Below are positions 31,781-43,038 of a stretch of DNA of 64,000 nucleotides, in pieces. The notes under the pieces are model-generated. The model had not been told where the DNA came from and did no database searches. It was given only the letters and a program-made list of their open reading frames with translations. Both the position numbers and the translations under genes were made by a program. The stretch is from Capronia americana (Eukaryota > Ascomycota > Eurotiomycetes > Chaetothyriales > Herpotrichiellaceae): contig JADWQD010000005.1 in NCBI GenBank assembly GCA_016110215.1, positions 124,001 to 188,000 of the forward strand, given 5' to 3'. The stretch's first letter is position 1. Each line of letters opens with the position of its first letter.

Positions 31781-34700
31781 GTTCTCGTCATTTCTGACGC
31801 GTATGGGCCGCAGAGGGCGCTGTGGCTGTTGGAAAAGTCAGCAACATTGTGTATGCATGGGGAGCAAGACGCCTCGCATGTATCACCGAAGGCTCAAAGA
31901 GCGCGTCGCTTCGGCGTGTCTTTGGGGGATAGAACACCACTTCACTCACTTTCACATCCATCTTAAGCAGTCCAGCCCGTCTGGAATCAGATCATCAGTT
32001 GGTCGAAGGTGTTGATGGCGAGAGAGGGTGGAGGGTCCGCGGCACCCCTAGCTATGCTGTACGCGACGCAGGCGGGAACATTCAGTCGTAGAGATGAGGA
32101 ACACTCGCGTCGTGAAAGGGAGAGAACAATCGAGGCCAGACAAGTGTATCGATGCAGAATCTATGGTTGCAGGAGGGAGCACAGCATAGTGGTTGGTCCT
32201 GACAACAAAACAAGAAGATGGATGGTATTTTGTTATGCAAGATTCGAGGTTGCACTGCACGGAGGTAAACATCCACGCCGGCTGTGATTGGCCAGTGCCA
32301 GCTCCGCAAGGCTCTTGCCGCATTGGGCTTGCCAAGGCCGTGCTAGCCAAAGTCCAACATCGTAAACAACACGTCACTTCAAGAACGACCAAACCAACTC
32401 TCTCCAGCTCCGCAGCAACCAGCGGCTCCTGTATACAAGGAAACACTTTTCAGTCAAACCGCGACCGACGCAAGAACATCCTTTCCGATTCTTCGCTATT
32501 GGCGACTTGTACTGCTTTCAATCCAAGTAACTCAGCGAAAGTGACGTCAACGTGCGTGCAATTCGCCAGCCAGTCGCGAAGTCACCTGCTTTCAAAGTTT
32601 GGGTGAGCTCTGCGCCCAATCAAGAACCCATCGCATCGAGTGCGGTGGCAATCCGCTACCTGTAGCATCTCATCAGGATGAGACAACAAGACAATGCGTT
32701 CGGCGATGTTTCTCTCAACAGGCTCTATGATGCCTCTTCTTCGAATCACCCGCTCGCGGGATGGTCGCGGTTGAGGCCAGCCGGTCTACCCTGCGGCGCT
32801 TACTCAACCTCAAACAAGGTCATCGGACCGTCACCACGAATGACAAGCCATGTTGAATGATACAACAAATGTCCGTGATGACGGCTCTACTAACGCGATG
32901 TCAGAAAGATCAGACTAGCAGCTTGATTGGTCGGTGAACTCAGAATTCGCAGTGTTGTCCTCACTAACGGTGGGCCGTCTGCCAATGCCAAACAACACAT
33001 TATTACCTCTCTGGTTCACCCAATGCGCCGTTTGTGGAGCTGGTCGCTCGTCGCTCTGATCAGCAGATAGAATGATATGTATCGCGCCCACAAATGTGCG
33101 ACTCTCAGAAAGCGACCGCCCGAGGTCTCGGAGTTTCTTGCGCAAACTTTGAATTTGGCAGCCGACGAAGCTTGTCATTGGTATGAACGTGACGGCCCCA
33201 ATTTGCATGATCCTACTTGCGCCGAACCGCGCTTACTGCTGGCGACTTCCTATCTTGTGTGTTTCAGCATCAGTTCCTGCGATTCCGGGCCCAGTTCGAG
33301 ATGATGGAACGGCTAGCGCAGGGTGGGCTCCTCCTGAACGATATCTCATAAAAATGTTGTGTGGGGATGGCCAAGTTTGATCAGCAGTGACGGCAACAGT
33401 GCGTTGATCCCGTCGCCCGAGCTGAAAATGCGATGCGACGTCGACGACACAGACATTGGCATTTCTACGAATAGTAATGACATCCGGGCCTGGATTCCCA
33501 CACCGTATATACGTAGAAGGATGCCAGCATGATCAAGTGAAGCTGCGCACCATGCGTGGCGGCTGGTTTGAGGTGGCCGCGAGTTCCGCGCTGCCGCCAA
33601 GATCCTTGCCGGGTGTGGGAACTGGCCGTGCCCATCACTGCGGACTCGAACGATAACCCTTTCATTGCCGCTGTGGCGGGTTATCTAACGTAGACTTATC
33701 TTCGCCAGCAGTGCGCAGCCAGGCATGAGGGATGGGTGGGCTGAACCCTCGGAAAGTATGTGGGCATCCTGTGGCAGCCACTGCGGCAGCCCACGTTCGA
33801 GTTGTCGAGGGATTGGTCGAATGACGGCGACGGATGCTTGCCTGTTTCTGCGACGGCCTCGTGAACGTCCTTGGACTCCACTCAAATACGGCTCAGTGAA
33901 GGTCACAGCTCCAGCCTACGGTATTACAGGCCCAAACGCTGACGCTTGCTAATCTTTGCCATAGCGGCCATACAGACCAATGCACGACGGCCGCTTTTCG
34001 AGCATAATTTCACCCGAGTGAGGGGTTCGCCTTCCATTCTTTTCATTACTGAGCCAGCGCATCGCCGGGTCTGGCTCGCATTTAATGTCCTCACCTTTCC
34101 GAGCTTGCGGTGCTCTCGGCACCCGCCTGCTGACTGCCTCATGATTTTACCTTTCGTTTCTGCTGCCCGGCCATCCACAACCAAGGCATGTTCTCAGCCT
34201 GCGCCAACAGCGACACCGCTCGGGTTGTCACCTGGGGCGATTGGCTCGTAGCTTGACGAGCATCCCGTCACCTGATAGCGCTATAGTCTCAAGCGACTGA
34301 CCTGTATGGCAAGTGGTCGCCGTCCAAGGCATGGACCAGCGCTATACCATGCAATTGCACCTCGATGGAGTAGTCACTGTTCAGTAGCTTGGGGTTGTAG
34401 ATACGAGGCTGTTTGCCCGTCGCTTTCTTTGGCGACCAGCTGCGACCTCTGTGCGAATAATCAGCGTCTTGATAATTGTAACTTGGTCGGAACAAGTCAG
34501 TTTCTACACTGTTCGAAGCCACGTTCTTGTGGTACGAGTACGTACTGGCATAGTTGGACCGGGGGTGGGCCCCGTTTCACACGCCCGTTGACCATTGCGC
34601 TTCCCAAGCCTCAATCCGCAACTTGCCTTTCCTTCTTCCTTTGACCTCTACCCTCCGACCTCTTTCCTCTCGTTACCTTCTCACCTCCAATCCGCAACCA

Positions 34701-35221
34701 CTTCAGGCCATTGGAGTGCCATCGAGAGCAACCCACCTGTCTATCTTTACTCTTGACCTCTGTTCGGGCCGCCACATGAGACCTACCATCGTCGTTGTCA
34801 CCATGCTCTGACTCTCAACGATGCCTGGACGGTAGAGCCGGATACCATTGCAACTCACGTTGCGCACTTTCTAGTCCCTGTCATTTCAGTTCTCAAGTTG
34901 TCGCAAGCGTTCGCCGTTGGCTTCCGAGGCCTCGAAATTGTGTGAGTTGCCTGCAGTTTCACAATATGCCGAAGCCCACACTCCCCAACCATCGGCCACC
35001 CTCCCAAGCCAGTGTGCCTGCATTGGTCAACTCCTATCAAACATGCATGATTGCTAGAGCACATCAGAGCTAATCATGATGTCCAGGACAGTCATTGATC
35101 GAAATCCCATCCGACCCTCTCTGACGAGCCCTCCCTCCCTCACAGTCGAGCGTTCAATGAGCGTACCCCCGGCGCCCGCAATATAAGAGGCAGAGCAGAT
35201 ATACCAAAGCCATTGGACGAT
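31781..35221. other. Long divergent intergenic region (3.4 kb)
   Basis: This separates the divergent cyclin B and Zn2Cys6 genes. Frames up to 137 codons occur but none shows family motifs or convincing splicing. Long upstream regions are typical of regulatory genes, so it may hold a long 5' UTR with introns for the downstream gene. At 35079 a plus-strand frame MSRTVIDRNPIRPSL... runs 34 codons to a stop, partly overlapping a second protein-like frame (35146-35221, FNERTPGARNIRGRADIPKP) that is continuous with the downstream gene. Confidence 0.4.
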
Positions 35222-37161
35222 ATGCAGGTATCTAGCCTGCTGTCTAACGACAGTGAACAGACTCTCAAGGCGAAAATGCTTCCTGCCAAGTCTGTCTCCT
35301 TTGAGCTCCTCTTAGACGAGGGCTCCAAGACGAGGGCACGCATCCCACTTAGAGTGGTACTCAACACCCATGACAGCACCGAGTCTATCATCACGACAGT
35401 CAAGAACTTTTATGGCATATATGACGGGCACGGAGTGAGCTTTGAAGATGCCTTGGGAAACACATTGATTGCCTCGTACGACAATCTGGCCCACAATTCT
35501 ACCGTTCATGTGCGCATTGTGCCAGCTCTGCAAGCTGCCTCGAATGCGAATCCACATGCATTTCACATTGAGAATGGCTACGAACCTCGGAGACGCCCCA
35601 GTTTAGGCGAGCCGTTCTCGATGGTCCCTCCTCACATGCGCGAGCAGTCGCACTCGCCTTCGAGGCCTGCGTCGAGGGTTGCGCGTAAGCGAAGCACATC
35701 TCCCACCCAAGGTCGAGGTCGTCGCAGTGCGTCACAACAGAAGGGCACATCATATGGTGCAGCCAGTCGTGGTTCTAGCGCCAATGGAAGCTTCCACGAG
35801 GACAATGGATACAGCGACAGTGAGGCCGGGCGCAGTTCAATCTCTGGATCCAAGAAGGCCAAAAGCGAGCAATTCGCCAGCTCGGACATTAGTACAGCCA
35901 ACGTCCTGCAAGATGGTCGACGTGGGCAGCCCATCTTTGACAGCTCGGTAAGTACCCGGCCCATCCATCCTCTCGCCCCCATGCTGACCTGGGCCACCAG
36001 ACCCTGCCTCTTTTCGTCCCTCCTCAGGTACCCGTGACTGCATCTCAATCGTCCATATCACCTCAGCGACGTTCGCTTCCACAAGAAGGCCCCTCGCCTT
36101 TGCACCCCCCTGGCCAGAAGCTGTACGGATATGGACAAGTTCCAGCTTTGTCCCCACAAAGCTATGGACAGAATGTCAATGGCTTCGCATATGGTTATGG
36201 AAATGGCGGGGCAGTTGCCGAGATGGGGACACCAATACAACAACACGGGCACCGGCTACGAGACAGGTCGAGTATGCAGCAAGGCCACACTGGGAGGCCG
36301 GGCTATGTTGGCAATGGGGTGCTTCCGACTCCAGACCCCACTGTGGCCAGCTGCATTTCAGATGAAGATGTTGCCCGTACACTGATCGCTCTTGGAGATG
36401 CGTCCAACTACTCCCACGGACGCACCTCCAATTCCACCATGGATGAGACTTTTAGTGCTGTGGCCGATGCGGCGTCCTCTACAGGTGCTACAAGCGACAG
36501 CGATGAGTATAGCGATGCAGAAGGGGGCTCGTCGCCTAAACACAGGAAGTTCCTTGAAGAGAACGATGCGGATTATGCTCATGACGGCACTAAGGGTGAA
36601 CTTGATGAGTATGACGGCCCTCCAAAGACAAAGAAGATCAAGACGAAGATGCATGACGGGCCCAGCAACGGATTTCGACCAAAGTCCACTTCGTCGATGA
36701 AGAGTGGTAAGCCTTCTAAACCCCGCGCAAATTCGCTGTCGAAGACAAAGTCGATACAACCAGGGTTGATGAAAGCTCCATCCATCCCAGCCTCTGCCGG
36801 GCAGGTCAGGAAAACGTCGGGCTCTAGCCTCACTTTCCAACATCCGCTGGGCGCAGATGAAGAAGACCTGTCTTCCAAACCACGTTGCCAGCGTTGCCGG
36901 AAGAGCAAGAAAGGCTGCGATCGCCAACGGCCTTGCGGACGATGCAAGGACGCGGGTATTGGCATTGAAGGATGTATCAGCGAGGATGAAGGGAATGGAC
37001 GAAAGGGCCGATATGGTAGGCACATGGGAGTTTCTGTCAAGAAACCGGGCGAGGATGCCTTGACCGACGAGCCGTACGAGATTATGACTGGAGTCGACGT
37101 TTCAGGTGAGGCGATTGGCATGCAAGGCAGTCCCGAGAAGAATAAGAAGAGAAAAAGATGA
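35222..37161 (+). CDS. Zn2Cys6 regulator with C-terminal zinc cluster
   Basis: Two exons, about 35222-35947 and 36028-37161, flank an 80-nt intron (GTAAGT donor, CTCAG acceptor) and join in phase. The N-terminus has a compact domain (SVSFELLLDEGSKTRARIP, VVLNTHDSTESIITTVKNFYG), suggestive of a ubiquitin-like or PB1-like fold. A long Ser/Gly/Pro-rich disordered region with acidic and basic patches follows. The zinc cluster is near the C-terminus: CQRCRKSKKGC then DRQRPCGRC and KDAGIGIEGC (C-x2-C-x6-C-x5-C-x2-C-x9-C). This is the fungal Zn2Cys6 DNA-binding motif in an unusual place, since it is normally N-terminal. The true start may be upstream: the frame is open and protein-like back to about 35146 (RTPGARNIRGRADIPKP). 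The function is nuclear regulation; targets are unknown. Confidence 0.8.
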
Positions 37162-37920
37162 GCAGCCAATTGTTTCGACCAAGCACCATCTTTGGCTCGA
37201 AGGGAGGCATCGTGAAGAGAAGGCGCGGGCGACTGGGAAATAGAATGGACCAACGAGGGGGCGGATTTTGGATTTGACCAGGGCGCGAGGCCAGCGTGCG
37301 ACGAGATGGACGGACTGGGGATGATGCCGGAATTTGCATTCGAGCTTGTTTTCAAGGGAGCATGGCAATCGAACAAACTGTGGGTCTCGTTTGTGGGTGG
37401 TATGTCACTTTTGACGAAAATTGGCGAATGTTTCTGATCTACAAGTGTTCTTCCGTGCCGAAGGAAGAATATCGACTTTCCAAAGGATTCGGTAGTATCT
37501 ATGAATGTACGAAATGAGATGGATTCTGTCCAATGTGCTACAGCCTTGTGCGGGGTGATTCCACGACGAGGCTGTGCTCCACCAGTTGGCGAGTGGAGAC
37601 TCACTTCCAAAATATTTCCTGGTGAGGTTTTGCAAAGCAATCGGATTGACCTCACTCAGCCAAACGCGTTCAAAGAGTTCCGCGCCTCGGCGACATCAGT
37701 AGCGGCGTCGCGGATCATCACAGTAGGTCCTTTTCCACGTCACGTCCATCCAGGCGCCGCTGTTACTCCCAGAGCTCTTGACAACAATCCGCGTTCCGTT
37801 CGCGCTGGCCGCCCACGAATTTCACTTCTGTGCTGCACCATGTGTTGCGATTCATGGCCTTGACAACATCTAATTGACGAAAACCCAGACATTCCCACGG
37901 GCATTCCCAAGGCACTCGCC
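37162..37920. other. Intergenic region
   Basis: This is the 3' flank of the Zn2Cys6 gene and the promoter of RPC4. No gene is seen. Confidence 0.5.
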
Positions 37921-39612
37921 ATGCCGGATACACCAGCAGCCTCGACACCCAAGCCCACGACGCGCGGCCGTGGCGCACCCAGACCTCGCGGCGGCATCCA
38001 ACGTAAATCGAAAGCTGAAAGAGAACAATTCGCAAAAGAGGAAGCCGAGCGCCAGAAAGCACGCGCTGCCGAACACGAAGCTTCAAGTCGTGGCGCAAGG
38101 GGCGGAGGCAGGGCAGTGAATCGTGGAAGAGGCGGCGCCGCCCCGGCACAGCGAACAGGCCCAGTAGCAGGTGGGGGTGTTTTTGGCGGTGGCGGAGGTC
38201 TCACATCCACCCAGTCGAAGCAGAAATACGAAGGGTATGCCGAATTGTTGGAGGGCGGAGTGAACAGACGTGGACCGGAGGATGGCTTGCCAGGTGATGG
38301 TGATGCCGGGGCTGCGGGAGGGAGCAAAAGAAGCGGTGGTGCAGGGGCATCGAAGGCCGGTAGTGCTAGAGCACCGACGGCAGGAGAAACGATTGAGACA
38401 ACTACGGATGACGACCGCGACGATGGACCCAAACGAGACATCGAACGCATTTGGATCTCGAGCGACGAGGACGAGGACGAAGATGGAGACGATGGTGCCA
38501 TCATGTCGAGCTCGAGAAAAGGCAAGCAGAAAGCCAGCGCCGCCACGAGTGCACGAAGGCCGTCACGATCGGGGGCGGGCTTACGGCCAGTCCGCGCGCC
38601 TCGAACACCGAGAGAAGAGGAAGGTCAAGACGGGCGAGATACCACGGCGTCGCGCAAGAAACGCGCACCTCCAAGCAAGAGACCAGACATTGAACCCCAA
38701 GAAATATCCTCGGATGACACCAAAGAAAGAGACGGGGACGCCATGGAATTGGACATGGATCTCAATAGGGAAGACTCGGTCCAACTCATCAAAGAACAGC
38801 CCTCGAGTCCGGACCTGCGCAAGCGAGCCCTCAAGAAACAACCAGGCGTGTCCAGCAGACACGGACCCCTAAAAGCACTCGCGAACGAAACGCTCGAAGA
38901 ACGAGCCGAGCGACTCCGCGTGCAAGACGACGTCGACAAGCTGCGCCGCATCTTCGTCCCCCCCGAGAACGACAACACGACCGAGGACCCTGACGAGCCC
39001 GCAAGCCTCCAGGACGGCAAACTCCTCCTCTTCCAACTCCCGCCCTTGACGCCCTTCCTGATCGACCCGACCGCCTCCACCACGGGCACCGACTCGGAAC
39101 CGAAAGTCAAGACCGAACCGACGACCGCCGCCAACGGCACAATCGACCTAGAGACCCTCCCTGACGCACCCGCCACGATAGATGGAATCGTGAAACACGA
39201 TCCAGACCTCGACGTGGAAGCCAAGTCCTCGTACCGGAACGGGAACGAGAACCAAAATCCAATGCTCGAAACCGACGGCCTCCTCACCGCCACGGAACCC
39301 CTGCGTCTCCCCGCCGGCGTGGTGGGGAAATTGAAAGTCCACAAATCCGGCAAAGTGACGCTAGACTGGGGCGGCACGGACATGGAAGTCAAGTTGGGGA
39401 GCGAGGTGGATTTCCTGCAGGACGTGGTGCTCGTGGAACGTGGGCGCGCCAGTAAGAGCCATGGAGATGGAGATGGTGATGGTGGTGGTGATGGTGGTGA
39501 CGAACACGCAGATGGAGACATGAACACAGACACCAAAGGCAGGGCGTACGCTCTCGGCCACGTGAGGCACAAAATGATCCTGATCCCGGATTGGGCCAAG
39601 TTGTATGATTGA
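37921..39612 (+). CDS. RPC53: RNA polymerase III subunit RPC4 (RPC53)
   Basis: This is an intronless 563-residue product. The N-terminus is rich in Arg/Gly (TTRGRGAPRPRGGIQRKSK) and carries KSKAEREQFAKEEAERQKAR, as in other RPC4 proteins. The middle is acidic and disordered (ISSDEDEDEDGDDG). The conserved RPC4 C-terminal domain reads GVVGKLKVHKSGKVTLDWGG, TDMEVKLGSEVDFLQDVVLV and ends with GHVRHKMILIPDWAKLYD. RPC4 pairs with RPC5 (RPC37) in the TFIIF-like subcomplex of Pol III, which acts in termination and reinitiation at tRNA and 5S genes. An imperfect run of GGTGAT-like codons near 39470 inserts a Gly/Asp stretch before the last block. Confidence 0.92.
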   Translation: MPDTPAASTPKPTTRGRGAPRPRGGIQRKSKAEREQFAKEEAERQKARAAEHEASSRGARGGGRAVNRGRGGAAPAQRTGPVAGGGVFGGGGGLTSTQSKQKYEGYAELLEGGVNRRGPEDGLPGDGDAGAAGGSKRSGGAGASKAGSARAPTAGETIETTTDDDRDDGPKRDIERIWISSDEDEDEDGDDGAIMSSSRKGKQKASAATSARRPSRSGAGLRPVRAPRTPREEEGQDGRDTTASRKKRAPPSKRPDIEPQEISSDDTKERDGDAMELDMDLNREDSVQLIKEQPSSPDLRKRALKKQPGVSSRHGPLKALANETLEERAERLRVQDDVDKLRRIFVPPENDNTTEDPDEPASLQDGKLLLFQLPPLTPFLIDPTASTTGTDSEPKVKTEPTTAANGTIDLETLPDAPATIDGIVKHDPDLDVEAKSSYRNGNENQNPMLETDGLLTATEPLRLPAGVVGKLKVHKSGKVTLDWGGTDMEVKLGSEVDFLQDVVLVERGRASKSHGDGDGDGGGDGGDEHADGDMNTDTKGRAYALGHVRHKMILIPDWAKLYD

Positions 39613-40470
39613 GCGAGTGATCGAGCGGAACGAGGGAAGGAAACAAACATACGAGACAGGACAGGACGAATGAACGAAAGGGATGCATGAATACAGTACG
39701 TGCATGCATGCCTGGTTGGCTGATTGATTGATAGATTGATTGATTGGCTTGCAATGCAATGCAATGCATGGAAACCCCGGCGCAATCAAACAAAACAAGA
39801 TACCCTATGTATGGCCTGTCCTTACCTAGCATAGCGACGGATATATATGTGTTTTGACTGTACGGCGGAGACGAAAACATCAGATCACGCAGCGTGCCAA
39901 GCAGAGATGGCGAGATACAGTGTACAGTATGATATGTGCTTGAAAGACTGCATGATTACTAGGTACAGTATGCCGCGCTCTACAGACTCTCGTCCGTTCG
40001 CGCTCGATTGCTCGGGTGAGTGGTTAACCCCCTTGACTGTGTATTCGTGTATCAAGAGGCGCTCTTTGAGGATTCTTTCTTCTCCACAAATACAGTAGTA
40101 TATCCGACGACCAAGGCACATGTACCATGCCATGCCATACCCAATTGCCAGGCCTATCCAAACTCCAGACCATTCCTTTTTTTCCCCCTTGTCTAGTGCG
40201 CCGGACGCCGCTCAGAGTGGCTTGATCAAGACCGTTTGATCGTTGGATGATTTTTATCAAACAGGTTTCGCCCTCCGGTCGCCTTGGCTGTGACAAGGCG
40301 AGGTGTCCCTGAGAGATAGCGCCGGGAGCAGCCTCGTTTACCCATGGCTCGACCCAAAATATCGCGGTTCGCTGTGAGAACTGCGATCGCTCCATCCAAA
40401 TTTGAACGCCAATCCAGACGCACGCAAGCCCAAAGCCCCCTACCAACACCAGGCTAGTGTCATGTACCTC
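39613..40470. other. Convergent intergenic region with simple repeats
   Basis: It lies between the RPC53 and cell-wall gene 3' ends. There is a (GATT)n-like run at 39718-39747 followed by (GCAAT)4 at about 39750-39768. An open minus-strand frame at 40024-40449 starts with a hydrophobic stretch (LVGGFGLACVWIGVQIW) and may reflect an unspliced end of the neighbouring gene. Confidence 0.45.
39718..39769. repeat. Simple repeats (GATT)n and (GCAAT)n
   Basis: Adjacent short tandem runs lie just downstream of RPC53. They are direct sequence repeats with no coding role. Confidence 0.8.
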
Positions 40471-41100
40471 TCACGCACTCCAAGTCTGTGGCTTGCGCAC
40501 CTCCATCTCCAGCTCGGTGGCCTCGTCTTCCCCACTACTGCCAGCAATGGGCGCTTGTGTCGGTTCCGCCACAGCCCGCTTACTCCTCACCTGCCCGATC
40601 GTGCCCTGGATGCTGCCCAGCCCGATCGTCCCGGCCACGGCACTGGGCCACTGATCCGGCACGGGCACAAATGTCTGCGTATACACGACGGGGACCTGGG
40701 CGAACGACCCCGGCGCCACCTCGCTGTTGACATAGTACGTTGTGACAGGGCTGATCTGGGAGACTCCCGCCGGTTGAGCGGTCGGGGCGGCCGCCGGGGC
40801 GCCTTGTCGTTTCTTCAGCTCCGGGTTCCCAAAGGCATCGAGGCCCAGCGGGAGGATGATGTTGTCGTCGTTTGAGGATCCCGGGATGGGCGTCGGTGTC
40901 GATGAGGGGATGGAAGTCACGGGCGCGAGAGTTGCGATGGGGATCCAGCGCGCGGTGTCGAGTTCGAGTTCGGAGGGGAGGGCGTGGGATTGTAGATTGT
41001 GGTTATCGATCGGTGGGTGGATGTTTAGGGGCACGAATGCAAGGGTTGTGGTGTACAGGAGGGAGGAGAGGAGGAGTGTCTTTATCGAGGGTACCGACAT
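40471..41100 (-). CDS. Putative secreted cell-wall protein
   Basis: The ATG at 41100 gives a 209-residue product with a signal peptide (MSVPSIKTLLLSSLLYTTTLAF). It then has a Thr/Pro/Ser-rich stretch, a dibasic KKR after GNPEL, and a conserved-looking core: ISPVTTYYVNSEVAPGSFAQ, VPVVYTQTFVPVPDQWPS, AGTIGLGSIQGTIGQ. A second dibasic RSKR follows. The core resembles Kre1-like fungal wall proteins; the match is from memory of the motif style and is tentative. No GPI-anchor hydrophobic tail is present in the unspliced frame. A 47-nt intron (GTGCGC donor after GAG, ACACTAG acceptor) is possible near the end and would change the C-terminus, but the frame it opens is not hydrophobic. Confidence 0.6.
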   Translation of the reverse strand: MSVPSIKTLLLSSLLYTTTLAFVPLNIHPPIDNHNLQSHALPSELELDTARWIPIATLAPVTSIPSSTPTPIPGSSNDDNIILPLGLDAFGNPELKKRQGAPAAAPTAQPAGVSQISPVTTYYVNSEVAPGSFAQVPVVYTQTFVPVPDQWPSAVAGTIGLGSIQGTIGQVRSKRAVAEPTQAPIAGSSGEDEATELEMEVRKPQTWSA

Positions 41101-41700
41101 GGTGAATGGAAGAACTTCGTGTGGATCTGGTGCTGTATTCGGCTCGAGAGGACCAAACCTCGCGTCGTCCGCCTTGCTCGGTTCTGATTGTGATTGTGTG
41201 TTATATGTTATGTTTGTGCGACGGTAAGGGGGATAACGTAGAATCAAAGGACAGGTCTTTGTCCGCTCATGGCGTGACTTGCATACGGAGTACTCGGTAC
41301 ACACACACTGGGGACAGCAATGACCGACGGTGAGGTGAGGGACCCTGTGTAAGAAAGGCAAAGGCAAGACACCAGGTCCGTGAGGCTCAGCTGCGGTCAA
41401 AGGTGCATGAACACGAGCTGTTGCTTACGCGTGGCAGGAGGCCGGGCGGAGAAAATAGCAATCACGGTGCTTCGGCCTGTCAGACTCCCTGCAGGGCTCA
41501 GCCTTTTTCCGGGCAGCCAATCATTGGCGTTCCCATGGCACAAGCCCCCGCGAGCTAGCCCGATATGGTTTGAGAGGGGCCGAAGTTGCGACACTCCGAC
41601 TCGCGTGGTATGATTGGTCCAGGTTGAGATACATTTCACAGGGCAACGCAAACGTCGTATTACTGGTACATCGATGGTAGATTATTCCACCTGACAAGTA
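41101..41700. other. Intergenic region
   Basis: This is the promoter of the cell-wall gene and the 3' flank of the fluoride exporter. It contains TACGGAGTACTCGGTAC at about 41285. No gene. Confidence 0.5.
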
Positions 41701-43038
41701 TCAACTACATGCGGGAGGAAGGAAACCAGCTGTCCAGCCCATCGAGCCCATAATGATCACCATCAGGCCCAGCCCAACACCCACGCTAGCCACCCCATAT
41801 ATCCAGCCGTGGCGCCGTCGCAGCCCGTTGAGCTCAGCAACCCAAGTGCTCACGGTCGTAAGGCAACCACAAAATCCTTCCATGATTCCTTCCAGAACCA
41901 CACAAGCATTGGGCTCTGATGCTCCAATACTTGCGGCGTGCTGCAAGTCGAAAGCCATTCCCAGCACGGCTGTCCCAAAAATGTTGGCTGCGAATGTTCC
42001 CAGAGGAAAGCTAGGTATGATGGCGTTCATGTGCTTGGATGCATAGAACCGCAGAAGGCAACCTAGTGGCGCGAACACGAGTGGCATGGCTCCTCGGAAT
42101 CGCCAATGGATATCGTCTCCGGGCGGCCAGATTGCCAGGAACACGGCACCAAGCCAGCATCCGAAGCCGAGGAGGACAGCCAGCGGATCAAGAAGGCTCC
42201 TGCAAAGCTTGAAGGGCAAGGTTGGGGTTGCTGGCTGAAGTAGCAGAGCCAGTTGTGCTCCGGCCTGAAGAGCGGCCAGAGAGATTGCTGGGTGGATGAT
42301 CATGATCGCCAAAAGGGCTAGGAATGAGAAGCCGCCGTTTCGGTGCGCGACAGTTGGATCGACGTGATAGGGCGAAGTGGGTGATGGTGATTGAAGCGCG
42401 TTCGTCAATGCTAGGAAGCAGTCGCGCATGAAGGACGAAAACGACGTGAATGAGCCGCAGAAACCTGTAGCAAGGCCAATGTAAAGCGGAATCGTCTTCT
42501 TGACCTTGAGGTGGTTCGAGGCTGGCGCTTTATGGTCTGGAGATCCCCATTCTTGCTGGAACAGTTGGCGGTCTTCTGCGAGGAAGCCCATGAAGAAGGA
42601 ACCTCCCAGATTCGCCCATAGCACTCGACTAGGGAACGGTGAGTTGGGATACAGGGTGAGTGCCACCACTCCCAGGCGTGCGAGGGTCCCCAGGAGCGAG
42701 AAGAATACCAGCCACGAGACTGTGTAGAGCTCCGTCGCCCACCGCGACGGTTTCCCCCTCGCAGCTGTCATATCGGCTGGCTTTTCCGCCTCTTCCAAGC
42801 TCCTGCCAGCACGCCCAGTCTCCTCATCTTCGCGTCTCTCTCTTTCCGGAGCCGATTCAGGTGCGGCCAGTTCCCCGAGCGCAGCTTCGTCCTCGTCCTC
42901 ATGTTTGCTCAGTCGCCGCTCCACATCCTCGAGTGAGGGCTTTCTAAGATCTTCCGCATCCACAGGTCGAGGAACTGCTACTTCAGTCAATGCCGCGCTG
43001 TCCTCCCCCTCCTCAAATTCCTGCGCCCGGCTCGGCAT
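41701..43038 (-). CDS. FEX1: Fluoride exporter (FEX/CrcB family, duplicated)
   Basis: The 445-residue intronless product has a ~110-residue acidic cytosolic N-terminus, then two CrcB modules in one chain. The first has LLGTLARLGVVALTLYP, VLWANLGGSFFMGFL and GFCGSFTSFSSFMRD. The second has LGCLLRFYASKHMN, FAANIFGTAVLGMAFDLQ and GFCGCLTTVSTWVAEL. Multiple hydrophobic segments give about eight to nine membrane spans. Eukaryotic FEX proteins are such fused antiparallel duplications and export fluoride across the plasma membrane, protecting the cell from environmental F-. The first module keeps the Phe/Ser-rich FxSFSSF signature; the second is diverged (TTVSTW), as is usual in FEX, where one half is degenerate. 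Confidence 0.92.
   Translation of the reverse strand: MPSRAQEFEEGEDSAALTEVAVPRPVDAEDLRKPSLEDVERRLSKHEDEDEAALGELAAPESAPERERREDEETGRAGRSLEEAEKPADMTAARGKPSRWATELYTVSWLVFFSLLGTLARLGVVALTLYPNSPFPSRVLWANLGGSFFMGFLAEDRQLFQQEWGSPDHKAPASNHLKVKKTIPLYIGLATGFCGSFTSFSSFMRDCFLALTNALQSPSPTSPYHVDPTVAHRNGGFSFLALLAIMIIHPAISLAALQAGAQLALLLQPATPTLPFKLCRSLLDPLAVLLGFGCWLGAVFLAIWPPGDDIHWRFRGAMPLVFAPLGCLLRFYASKHMNAIIPSFPLGTFAANIFGTAVLGMAFDLQHAASIGASEPNACVVLEGIMEGFCGCLTTVSTWVAELNGLRRRHGWIYGVASVGVGLGLMVIIMGSMGWTAGFLPPACS

Noticed and set aside
34289..34522. 77-codon minus-strand frame with protein-like composition
   Set aside because: No ATG at its start, no splicing partner found, no motif.
36579..37655. 358-codon minus-strand frame
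   Set aside because: Antisense to the Zn2Cys6 regulator, whose zinc cluster and splice phase support the plus strand; low-complexity Ser/Pro product.
38625..39785. 386-codon minus-strand frame
   Set aside because: Antisense shadow of RPC53; Ser-rich product reflects the GC pattern of the sense gene.
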